NCBI GenBank assembly: GCA_934591725.1
Contig: CAKTPR010000114.1
Span: forward strand, 1-5,587
Direction of reading: 5' to 3'
Length of the DNA: 5,587 bases
DNA from: an uncultured Oscillospiraceae bacterium
GTDB taxonomy: Bacteria; Bacillota; Clostridia; Oscillospirales; Oscillospiraceae
Made by a program: the position numbers and the translations under genes. The notes beneath the pieces are model-generated. The model saw only the letters and a program-made list of their open reading frames with translations, searched no databases and was not told the origin of the DNA. Shown here in pieces: positions 1-5,585 of this stretch (position 1 is the first letter of the stretch; each line of letters opens with the position of its first letter).

Positions 1-564
1 GGCAAGGACTGCGGAGTGCAGGCGGGCAATGTCGCCCATGAGATAATAGAAGCCGTTGCCGGAGACGCGGCCTGCGGCGTCCATATCGATGCCATTGAAG
101 CTCTCCATTATCTCAGTGTGGTAAGGAATGTCAAAATCGGGGACGACAGGTTCGCCGAAGCGCTGGACTTCAACGTTTGCACTGTCATCGGGGCCGATGG
201 GGACGGACGGATCGATGATGTTCGGGATGGTCAGCATGATCTCATGGATGCGCTTTGCATACTCCTCTTCGAGACCTTCGAGCTCAGTGAGCCGGTCGGC
301 CTGCGCCTTGACCTGCGCCTTGACCTTTTCGGCCTCCTCAAGCTTCGAGGGGTCTTTCTTCGCCTGACCCATGAGCATACCGATCTGCTTGGAGAGAGAG
401 TTGCGGCTTGCGCGCAGATCGCTTGCTTCGGTTATGGCCGCCCGGTTCTTCGCATCGAGGTCGAGAAGCTCATCCACGAGGGGGAGCTTTGCGTCCTGAA
501 ACTTCTTCTTGATGTTCTCTTTTACTGCGTCGGGGTTTTCTCTTATGAACTTAATGTCGAGCAT
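1..564 (-). CDS. serS: Seryl-tRNA synthetase, N-terminal part (runs off left edge)
   Basis: Class II aminoacyl-tRNA synthetase that charges tRNA-Ser with serine in the cytoplasm. The first 188 codons are visible and the frame is still open at the window edge, so the gene is cut by the window and not broken. The protein opens with MLDIKFIRENPDAVKENIKK, the typical SerRS beginning. Residues about 30-105 are charged and helical and match the long antiparallel coiled-coil arm that grips the tRNA-Ser variable arm (RNSLSKQIG, then a Lys/Glu/Ala-rich return helix). LTIPNIIDPSVPIGPDDSAN marks the junction to the catalytic domain. Near the cut, GRVSGNGFYYLMGDIARL matches the family's VSGxxFyyLkGdgArL segment. 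The catalytic motifs 2 and 3 lie outside. The start is ATG at 562-564 with GGGAG eight bases upstream. It begins 19 bp after the parB stop with no visible terminator or promoter between, so it is probably co-transcribed with parA and parB. Confidence 0.95.
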   Translation of the reverse strand, partial: MLDIKFIRENPDAVKENIKKKFQDAKLPLVDELLDLDAKNRAAITEASDLRASRNSLSKQIGMLMGQAKKDPSKLEEAEKVKAQVKAQADRLTELEGLEEEYAKRIHEIMLTIPNIIDPSVPIGPDDSANVEVQRFGEPVVPDFDIPYHTEIMESFNGIDMDAAGRVSGNGFYYLMGDIARLHSAVLA

Positions 565-583
565 TTTGTTATCTCCCAATAAT

Positions 584-1453
584 TTATTTCAGATTTTTCA
601 GCTTTTCAATGAGCGCTTCCCTGTCGTCCGCGCCGTAAAACTCAAGCTCTATCCTGCCGGTCTTCTTGCCGTCTATGAGCTTGACCTTTCTGCCGAGACA
701 GCGGCTGAGCTGATCTGCGACCTCCGCGCTGTAATCCACGGTGATCTCCTTGCTCTCCGGCTCTTCTTCAATCTCCGGCTCTTTCATAAGCTTTGCGGCA
801 AACTGCTCCGCCTTGCGCACGGAGAGATTTTTCTTTATTATCTCCTCCGCTGCGGCGAGCTGCTTTACCTCATTGTTTATCGGAATCAGAGCCCTTGCGT
901 GTCCCGCGGAAAGACTGCCGTTTTCAACGAGCTCCAGCACCGCCGGGGACAGACTCAGCAGACGCATTGAGTTTGCAATAGCGGGGCGCGACCTGCCGAC
1001 GCTCTTCGCCGCTTCCTCCTGAGTAAGACCGTAATCTTCGATAAGGGACTTGTAGCCCTTGGCTTCCTCAATGGGGTTGAGGTCTTCACGCTGGAGATTT
1101 TCGACCAGCGCAAGCTCCGCCGTTCTGCGGTCGTCCGCTTCGATAACGCGTACCGGAACTTCGGTAAGCCCAGCGAGCCGGGACGCCCGCCAGCGGCGCT
1201 CGCCGGCGATTATCTGATAGTAGCCGCTTGGCTGCTTTCTGACCGTTATTGGCTGAATCAGACCATACTGGGCTATTGAATCGGCCAGCTCCTGAAGTGC
1301 GTCCTCGTCAAAATATTTTCTTGGCTGTTCTGATCGCGGCTCAACCTTGGAGATCGGAAGAGTGAGGAGCTCTGCTTCCTCATCGTCGAAGGCCGCGCTG
1401 CCGAAGAGAGCGTCAAGTCCCGTTCCGAGACCTTTCTTTTCCTTTCCTGCCAT
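584..1453 (-). CDS. parB: Chromosome partitioning protein ParB (Spo0J), parS-binding CTPase clamp
   Basis: ParB binds parS, loads as a CTP-dependent sliding clamp on nearby DNA, and works with ParA and SMC in origin segregation. The 289 residues have the usual layout. The N-terminus (KKGLGTGLDALFG, residues 6-18) matches the family's ParA-stimulating tail. The ParB/Srx CTP-binding domain spans about 30-125 and includes QPRKYFDE, GERRWRAS (84-91) and ENLQREDLNPIEEA (118-131). A helix-turn-helix lies at about 142-166 (LTQEEAAKSVGRSRPAIANS). A Glu/Lys-rich linker leads to a C-terminal dimerisation domain at about 245-289. I chose ATG at 1451-1453 because GAGGG sits five bases upstream and the protein then begins MAGKEKKGLG. 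A GTG at 1465 overlaps the parA stop as GTGA and would add four residues, but it has no good ribosome site. The ribosome site overlaps the parA stop codon, suggesting translational coupling. Confidence 0.96.
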   Translation of the reverse strand: MAGKEKKGLGTGLDALFGSAAFDDEEAELLTLPISKVEPRSEQPRKYFDEDALQELADSIAQYGLIQPITVRKQPSGYYQIIAGERRWRASRLAGLTEVPVRVIEADDRRTAELALVENLQREDLNPIEEAKGYKSLIEDYGLTQEEAAKSVGRSRPAIANSMRLLSLSPAVLELVENGSLSAGHARALIPINNEVKQLAAAEEIIKKNLSVRKAEQFAAKLMKEPEIEEEPESKEITVDYSAEVADQLSRCLGRKVKLIDGKKTGRIELEFYGADDREALIEKLKNLK

Positions 1454-1461
1454 CTTTGCCC

Positions 1462-2220
1462 TCACTTACCGCTTCTGGCAAGAAACTCAACTGCCAGTGC
1501 CATGTATGCCTTACTGCCGCGATTGACGCGGTCATATATCACACCGGGCTGACCGTGGCTCGGAGCCTCGGAAAGCCTGACGCTTCTGGGAATGACCGTG
1601 TCATAGACCTTTGTGCCGAGGTACTTGCGCAGCTCGTTCTCTACCTGCACGGTGAGATTTGCGCGGGAATCGTACATTGTGAGGACAATGCCCTCAACGT
1701 CGAGACGGCGGTTGAGGTGCTTTGAGCACATCTTGATGCTCGTCATGAGGTCTGCTATGCCCTCAAGCGCGTAGTATTCGCACTGCATTGGGATGAGCAC
1801 GCTGTCCGCCGCCACAAGGGCGTTGACCGTCAGCAGCTCAAGCGAAGGAGGACAGTCGAGGAAAATATAATCGTACTCGCTGTAAAGGGAGGCTATCGCT
1901 TCCTTGAGGACATATTCTCTGCGGTCTTTATTTATAAGCTCGACCGACGAGGCGGCCAGCTCCTTTGACGCGGGGATAACATCGCCGTATTCCGTATGGA
2001 CTACACAGTCCGCCGCGGGAGCACCGTTTATGACCATGTCATAGGTGTTCGGCCGCTGTGATTTGGACACGCCCATGCCGGAGCTTGCGTTGCCCTGAGG
2101 GTCGCAGTCCACGAGAAGAATGCGTTTATCCATGAGCGACAGCGCCGCGCAAATATTTACGCAGGTGGTCGTCTTTCCTACCCCGCCCTTTTGATTGGCC
2201 ACTGCTATTATTTTAGCCAT
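1462..2220 (-). CDS. parA: Chromosome partitioning ATPase ParA (Soj)
   Basis: ParA/MinD-superfamily ATPase that binds the nucleoid as an ATP dimer and is released when ParB triggers hydrolysis. It helps move replication origins and, in Bacillus, modulates DnaA. The 252 residues are full length for the Soj type, with no N-terminal DNA-binding extension of the plasmid ParA class. The deviant Walker A box is KGGVGKTTT (11-19, signature Lys11 and catalytic Lys16). Walker A' is LLVDCDPQGNAS (35-46), with Asp40 as the expected catalytic residue. Walker B is YIFLDCPPSL (118-127, Asp122). The conserved IPRSVRLSEAPSHGQP segment near residue 215 is in the region used for DNA contact in Soj proteins. 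The start ATG (2218-2220) is preceded by AAAGGAGG with a six-base spacer after GGAGG. It is the first gene of the parA-parB-serS operon; its stop lies 8 bp before the parB ATG. Confidence 0.97.
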   Translation of the reverse strand: MAKIIAVANQKGGVGKTTTCVNICAALSLMDKRILLVDCDPQGNASSGMGVSKSQRPNTYDMVINGAPAADCVVHTEYGDVIPASKELAASSVELINKDRREYVLKEAIASLYSEYDYIFLDCPPSLELLTVNALVAADSVLIPMQCEYYALEGIADLMTSIKMCSKHLNRRLDVEGIVLTMYDSRANLTVQVENELRKYLGTKVYDTVIPRSVRLSEAPSHGQPGVIYDRVNRGSKAYMALAVEFLARSGK

Positions 2221-2263
2221 AGCCGACCTCCTTTATATCTGAATGCTCTTATTGACCAACGGC

Positions 2264-2292
2264 ATTATAGCAGTATTTGAGAAGTAATGCAA
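2264..2292 (-). promoter_or_regulatory. Promoter of the parA-parB-serS operon
   Basis: Reading leftward, a consensus TATAAT (2269-2264) is preceded by TGC, giving an extended -10 (TGnTATAAT). A weaker -35, TTGCAT (2292-2287), lies exactly 17 bp upstream. Transcription should begin near 2257, giving a leader of about 36 bases before the parA start. The -35 box directly abuts the first parS site, so bound ParB would probably interfere with RNA polymerase. The promoter is seen in the sequence; repression by ParB is inferred. Confidence 0.82.
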
Positions 2293-2308
2293 CGTTTCAC
2301 GTGAAACA
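2293..2308. promoter_or_regulatory. parS site 1, one mismatch, next to the parA -35
   Basis: CGTTTCACGTGAAACA matches the parS consensus TGTTTCACGTGAAACA at 15 of 16 positions; the first base is C in place of T. It is the ParB-binding centromere palindrome and lies immediately upstream of the parA -35 hexamer, a position suited to operon autoregulation. Confidence 0.95.
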
Positions 2309-2339
2309 TCTTATTTTTTAAGTCGGAACTGATATCCGA

Positions 2340-2355
2340 TGTTTCACGTGAAACA
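2340..2355. promoter_or_regulatory. parS site 2, exact match
   Basis: Exact 16-bp parS palindrome TGTTTCACGTGAAACA, extended by one further base pair on each side (A and T) to an 18-bp perfect dyad. Its centre is 47 bp from that of site 1. Confidence 0.97.
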
Positions 2356-2378
2356 TTGGATGGTACGCAACGCACATT

Positions 2379-2394
2379 TGTTTCACGTGAAACA
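2379..2394. promoter_or_regulatory. parS site 3, exact match
   Basis: Third copy of TGTTTCACGTGAAACA, perfect over 16 bp. Its centre is 39 bp from that of site 2. With sites 1 and 2 it forms a compact ParB loading cluster upstream of parA; such clusters are usual near the origin in Firmicutes. Confidence 0.97.
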
Positions 2395-2402
2395 TGTAAA
2401 AC

Positions 2403-2449
2403 AAAACGCTGTGCTCTTTTAGATGACTGCACAGATAGTCTTACGTTTT
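2403..2449. repeat. Interrupted inverted repeat beyond the parS cluster
   Basis: CTGTGC (2409-2414) pairs with GCACAG (2429-2434) across a 14-base loop. The flanking AAAACG (2403-2408) can pair with CGTTTT (2444-2449), leaving a nine-base bulge on one side. A T run follows on the plus strand, but no plus-strand gene ends here, so a terminator role is not supported. It may be a chance structure. I see no open reading frame or RNA gene in the surrounding 2395-2569 interval. Confidence 0.3.
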
Positions 2450-2450
2450 T

Positions 2451-2500
2451 ATCCCCTCAGTCAGCTTCGCTGACAGCTCCCCTTGAGAAACAAGGGGAGC
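2451..2500. repeat. Two-hairpin palindromic element, probable dispersed REP/MITE-like repeat
   Basis: Two hairpins lie in tandem: GTCAGC-TTC-GCTGAC (2460-2474) and CTCCCCTT with AAGGGGAG around a seven-base loop (2477-2499). The unit has a CCCCTCAG-type left end and ends in GGGGAGCC. From memory it closely resembles a short palindromic repeat found in many intergenic gaps of Faecalibacterium and related gut Clostridia; I cannot confirm copy number from one window. It encodes nothing and sits between the proS terminator and the parS cluster. Confidence 0.6.
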
Positions 2501-2503
2501 CTT

Positions 2504-2550
2504 GAAAAAAGTTCAACCATCCAGGTACTGACTGCACCCGGATGGTTGAA
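2504..2550 (-). terminator. Rho-independent terminator of proS
   Basis: On the minus strand, 19 bases after the proS stop, TTCAACCATCC and GGATGGTTGAA form an 11-bp perfect stem. Inside the 17-base loop, GGT can pair with ACC past one mismatch. The stem is followed by C and six T residues (2510-2505). It should insulate the parS region and parA from proS transcription. Confidence 0.88.
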
Positions 2551-2569
2551 ACGTAATTGACTTAGAAGC

Positions 2570-4006
2570 TTAGTACGCGACGCCCCAGTAGATCATATGC
2601 TTCGCGGGTTTGCCGCAGCAGGCGCAGACATCATCAAGATGCTCCTGCTTGAAAGGAATGCAGCGGGAGGACATACCGGCCTTTTCCTTCATCGCCAGCT
2701 CGCACGCCAGCTCACCGCACCACATGGTTTTGATGAAACCGCCGTTATTCTCCTGAAGCTCCTTCGCTTCTTCAAGAGAGTGCGCTTCGTAGGTGTGCTC
2801 GTCAAGGTTCTTCTTCGCCTTCTGATACAGGCCGTCCTGAACATCATCGAGCAGGCCGGGCAGACGGTCGGTAAGCTCATCGAGCCTGACGGTGATCTTC
2901 TCACCGTTGTCGCGGCGAACTGCCATGCAAACGCCATTTTCAATATCACGCGGGCCGATCTCAATGCGGAGAGGCACGCCCTTCATCTCATACTGCGCGC
3001 ACTTCCAGCCAAGGCTGTTGTCGCTGGTGTCGATCTTCGCACGGAAGCCGGCGGCCTTGATGGCGTCATAAAGCTCGGTCGCCTTTTCAATGACGCCTTC
3101 CTTGTGCTGCGCAACGGGGACGACAATGACCTGAACAGGCGCGATGCGCGGGGGCAGGACAAGACCGCTGTTGTCGCCGTGGGTCATGATGATGCCGCCG
3201 ATGATACGGGTGGAGAGACCCCAGGAGGTCTGCATCGGGTACTTCTGCATATTGTCCTTGTCGGTAAAGGTGATGCCGAACTGCTTTGCAAAGCCGTCGC
3301 CGAAGAAGTGACTCGTGCCGGACTGGAGAGCCTTCTTATCGTGCATCATGCACTCAATGGTGTAGGTGTTGACAGCACCGGCGAACTTCTCCTTATCGGT
3401 CTTATTGCCGCGGATAACGGGCATGGCCAGATAATTCTCACAGAGGTCGGCATAGACCTCAAGCTGGTGCAGAGTCTCCTCACGGGCTTCTGCCTCGGTA
3501 GCGTGGAGAGTGTGACCCTCCTGCCAGAGAAACTCACGGCCGCGCAGGAACGGACGGGTCGTCTTCTCCCAGCGAAGCACGGAGCACCACTGGTTATAAA
3601 GCATGGGCAGATCGCGCCATGAATGCACAACATGGCTCCAATGATCGCAGAACAGCGTCTCCGACGTCGGACGGATGCACAGACGCTCCGGAAGCTCCTC
3701 GCTGCCGCCGACCGTGACCCATGCACACTCAGGGGCAAAGCCCTCAACATGATCCTTTTCCTTCTGAAGAAGGCTTTCGGGAATGAGCATAGGCATGGAG
3801 ACATTCTCATGCCCGTCGCGCTTGAACATACCGTCAAGAACCTTCTGAATGTTTTCCCAGATCGCGTAACCGTAGGGGCGCAGAATGAAGCAGCCCTTTA
3901 CGCCGGAGTAATCGACGAGTTCCGCCTTGGTACACACATCAGTGAACCACTGCGCAAAGTCGACTTCCATATCGGTTATCTGTTCTACTCTTTTGTCCTT
4001 TGCCAT
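2570..4006 (-). CDS. proS: Prolyl-tRNA synthetase, archaeal/eukaryotic-like type
   Basis: Class IIa synthetase that attaches proline to tRNA-Pro in the cytoplasm. The 478-residue length, the HTLHAT segment (165-170), the C-terminal zinc domain and the final Tyr place it in the archaeal/eukaryotic-like family, which lacks the large editing insertion of the E. coli type. Visible landmarks are RPTSE (112-116), class II motif 2 (LRWEKTTRPFLRGREF, 144-159), motif 3 (GDNSGLVLPPRIAP, 277-290), an anticodon-binding domain starting near VQVIVVPV (291-298), and a four-Cys zinc site at Cys430, Cys435, Cys461 and Cys464. The protein ends GVAY; the terminal Tyr is the residue that folds back to the active site in the Thermus enzyme. 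The start ATG (4004-4006) has GTGAGG upstream with a seven-base spacer. It is a single-gene unit with its own promoter and terminator. The leader is about 75 bases, too short for a T-box riboswitch. Confidence 0.97.
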   Translation of the reverse strand: MAKDKRVEQITDMEVDFAQWFTDVCTKAELVDYSGVKGCFILRPYGYAIWENIQKVLDGMFKRDGHENVSMPMLIPESLLQKEKDHVEGFAPECAWVTVGGSEELPERLCIRPTSETLFCDHWSHVVHSWRDLPMLYNQWCSVLRWEKTTRPFLRGREFLWQEGHTLHATEAEAREETLHQLEVYADLCENYLAMPVIRGNKTDKEKFAGAVNTYTIECMMHDKKALQSGTSHFFGDGFAKQFGITFTDKDNMQKYPMQTSWGLSTRIIGGIIMTHGDNSGLVLPPRIAPVQVIVVPVAQHKEGVIEKATELYDAIKAAGFRAKIDTSDNSLGWKCAQYEMKGVPLRIEIGPRDIENGVCMAVRRDNGEKITVRLDELTDRLPGLLDDVQDGLYQKAKKNLDEHTYEAHSLEEAKELQENNGGFIKTMWCGELACELAMKEKAGMSSRCIPFKQEHLDDVCACCGKPAKHMIYWGVAY

Positions 4007-4087
4007 AAATAAACCTCACATTTCGCCAGGGCCCTTGCCCCGCCGTATTTACGAATCTCATTATATAATGGATAATCGCAATTTTAT

Positions 4088-4116
4088 ATTTTATAGCCGC
4101 GGCCGCCGCTTGTCAA
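4088..4116 (-). promoter_or_regulatory. Promoter of proS, with a GC-rich dyad filling the spacer
   Basis: Reading leftward, a perfect -35 TTGACA (4116-4111) and a -10 TAAAAT (4093-4088) are separated by exactly 17 bp. Transcription should start near 4081. The spacer holds a 16-bp near-palindrome (4095-4110) centred on GCGGCCGC, with a single mismatched pair between the core and the outer AGC/GCT arms. This is a possible operator. An AT palindrome CATTATATAATG (4059-4070) lies in the leader. Confidence 0.78.
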
Positions 4117-4152
4117 TAGAAATGCCCAAAAGCAGTGATAATACTGGAGTTT

Positions 4153-4185
4153 TTGCTTGACCTTGCTTGACATTGCAGGTATAAT
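4153..4185 (+). promoter_or_regulatory. Promoter of the HAAS-like gene, with duplicated -35 region
   Basis: TTGACC (4157-4162) and a consensus TATAAT (4180-4185) are spaced 17 bp, predicting a start near 4192. The sequence TTGCTTGAC is repeated at 4153-4161 and 4163-4171, a 10-bp period of about one helical turn. The second copy contains a perfect TTGACA (4167-4172), but it is only 7 bp from the -10, so the upstream copy must be the working -35 and the second copy may be a regulator half-site. Confidence 0.78.
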
Positions 4186-4211
4186 ATCAATGATTGTGCT
4201 CCAAGACTAAC

Positions 4212-4219
4212 GGAGGTGA
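4212..4219 (+). promoter_or_regulatory. Perfect Shine-Dalgarno that points to an ATT start
   Basis: GGAGGTGA is an eight-base complement to the 16S anti-Shine-Dalgarno. The in-frame GTG at 4216-4218 lies inside it and cannot be served by it. The next in-frame codon that could initiate is ATT at 4225-4227, eight bases after GGAGG, which is an ideal spacing. No ATG, GTG or TTG exists in any frame at the right distance. Confidence 0.75.
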
Positions 4220-4224
4220 AGCGT

Positions 4225-5397
4225 ATTAACAGACAGAAGTTTCTTGCGGAGCTTGGAAGGCTGCTGACCTTTATGTATGAAGAGGACAGGCAGACAGCTC
4301 TTGCAATGTATAACAGAATGTTCGACGAGGCGGAGAGCGAGCAGGCACTGCTCCAGTACCTTGTTTCCCCCACCCGTCAGGCCGTCATACTCGCGCGCGC
4401 GTATAACGCCAAGGAGAGAAAGCTCCAAGTCCATGCGCAGAGCAGAGACGAATATGAGCAGGTCTCGGATGAGACGCCGGACTTCGTACTGGCGATAAAC
4501 AAGCTTCAGGAGGAAGCGTCGGCGCTTAAGATCACGACCGCGCAGGTGTCCGAGGATCAGATATCGCTCTTCGATGACGGCAGTGCCGTAACGGCAAACG
4601 AGTCTGCACAGGCGGCGCAGGAGAATACCGAGCCTGCCGCAGATGAGGAAGAAGCGGAGACTCAGGACGCGGATGAGGAAGCTCCCGCACAGAAAGAGAT
4701 CCCGCCGCTGTTCGCGGATGAACCTGCCGCAGAAGAGGAGCCTGACGAGATGAACAGCTCCGTCACGCGCCTTGCCGACGCGGTCGACGCGTTCCTTGCC
4801 GACTTCACCATCAGCAATGACGAGCTTATCGCAAAGGCCAAGCCCGCCGCCGGAGAGGAAGAAACGGCTGAACCTGAGAATACCGAGCCTGCCGCAGCGG
4901 AAGAGGTCATTGAAGTATCTGCCGAGGAAACCGCTATTGAGCAGCACGAGGAGCCGAAGGTTCACGAGCCTGCTTATGCGGAGCCGGAAGCTCACAAAGC
5001 TGAGACTGTGGAAGTTGTGGAAGAAGCAGAGGACGACGCAGAAAATGCGGGAACTGTCCGTAAGCCGATAATTCCGCTGCTGATCCTCTATATTATAATT
5101 GCGATACCCATAGGGCTGATCGGAATTCTGCTGCTGCTCCTGCTGGCGCTTATGTCCCTGTCGCTTGCGGTGACGGTGGGCTTCTTCGGAATATACGGCT
5201 TTGCCGCGACGTTCACCGGCTTTGCGGTGCTTGCGGATATCCTTGTCGTTGCGGGCGCGTCGCTGATACTGCTGGCACTGGCGCTGCTGTTTCTGTGGCT
5301 GTTTGTCTGGTTTATCGGCGGAGGCATAGTCGGCCTTATCCGCGGGCTGTGCGCTCTCGGCGGAAGCTGGTGCTATAAGGAGGTGGCGGTTCAGTGA
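4225..5397 (+). CDS. HAAS/DUF1700-like membrane protein with long acidic linker (function unknown)
   Basis: I read three parts in 390 residues. Residues 1-61 (NRQKFLAELGRLL, then EEDRQTALAMYNRMFDEAE and LVSPTRQAVILARAYN) follow the HAAS/DUF1700 helical pattern FLxxLxxxL, EERxxxLxYYxxxFxEA, LGSPxxxAxxIxxxY. Residues about 110-279 are a Glu/Ala/Pro-rich acidic, probably disordered linker with EPAAxEE-type repeats; a more ordered patch (MNSSVTRLADAVDAFLADFT) lies near 176-195. Residues 282-372 are strongly hydrophobic and should form three or four membrane helices, with short soluble ends. In Firmicutes HAAS/DUF1700 genes often sit beside PadR-type regulators and are thought to act in membrane signalling; none is visible here. 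The start is inferred to be ATT at 4225, which makes the protein begin (M)NRQKFLAEL as family members do. An ATG at 4273 would cut away the first conserved helix, and a GTG at 4216 overlaps the ribosome site. The gene overlaps its downstream neighbour by four bases. The family assignment is from recalled patterns only; the specific role is unknown. Confidence 0.75.
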   Translation: MNRQKFLAELGRLLTFMYEEDRQTALAMYNRMFDEAESEQALLQYLVSPTRQAVILARAYNAKERKLQVHAQSRDEYEQVSDETPDFVLAINKLQEEASALKITTAQVSEDQISLFDDGSAVTANESAQAAQENTEPAADEEEAETQDADEEAPAQKEIPPLFADEPAAEEEPDEMNSSVTRLADAVDAFLADFTISNDELIAKAKPAAGEEETAEPENTEPAAAEEVIEVSAEETAIEQHEEPKVHEPAYAEPEAHKAETVEVVEEAEDDAENAGTVRKPIIPLLILYIIIAIPIGLIGILLLLLLALMSLSLAVTVGFFGIYGFAATFTGFAVLADILVVAGASLILLALALLFLWLFVWFIGGGIVGLIRGLCALGGSWCYKEVAVQ

Positions 5398-5585
5398 AAA
5401 AGGGATGGAAGATCGTTATGGCGATATTTCTGATAGTCGTCGTTATCGGCATAGTCGGCGTCGGCGTCGGCATGCTGACCGGCGCGGAATACACGCGTAT
5501 CTACTCCGTGCTTGACGATCAGTATCATATCGACATGTGGCTCAATTATTTTGCTGAAGTCGCTGCGGCGGTTCAGGCAGCGTAA
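5394..5585 (+). CDS. Small single-pass membrane protein (63 aa, function unknown)
   Basis: A complete 63-residue frame, GTG to TAA. The basic start MKKGWK is followed by one long hydrophobic helix (residues 7-28) with a glycine-rich face, IGIVGVGVGML, suggesting close helix packing. The rest (YTRIYSVLDDQYHIDMWLNYFAEVAAAVQ) is short and amphipathic and would lie outside the cell by the positive-inside rule. The GTG overlaps the upstream stop as GTGA, and AAGGAGG lies ten bases upstream inside the preceding gene. Translational coupling, and so a shared role with the HAAS-like protein, is likely. The helix could also be an uncleaved signal anchor. No catalytic motif is visible, and I do not recognise a named family. 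Confidence 0.72.
   Translation: MKKGWKIVMAIFLIVVVIGIVGVGVGMLTGAEYTRIYSVLDDQYHIDMWLNYFAEVAAAVQAA

Noticed and set aside
16..582. Plus-strand open frame opposite serS
   Set aside because: Antisense shadow of a clear SerRS N-terminus with no supporting signals.
1454..1465. GTG start for parB overlapping the parA stop
   Set aside because: The ATG at 1453 has GAGGG at good spacing and gives the usual ParB N-terminus; the GTG lacks a ribosome site, though the GTGA overlap remains possible.
2293..2394. CRISPR-like array of three repeats
   Set aside because: The repeats are 16-bp perfect or near-perfect parS palindromes with spacers of 31 and 23 bp, and they sit at parA; a ParB site cluster explains them fully.
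2447..2456. Possible DnaA box (TTATCCCCT)
   Set aside because: It differs from TTATCCACA at several positions, has no companion boxes and belongs to the edge of the palindromic repeat.
2597..3622. Long plus-strand open frame of 341 codons opposite proS
   Set aside because: It lies wholly antisense to a full-length prolyl-tRNA synthetase, resembles no family I know and has no promoter or ribosome site; it is a codon-bias shadow.
4007..4087. T-box or other riboswitch in the proS leader
   Set aside because: The leader is about 75 bases, with no specifier stem, T-box sequence or terminator/antiterminator pair.
4207..4995. Minus-strand open frame of 262 codons opposite the HAAS-like gene
   Set aside because: Its Arg/Leu-rich composition is what the Glu/Ala-rich linker gives when read backward. 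It lacks start signals.
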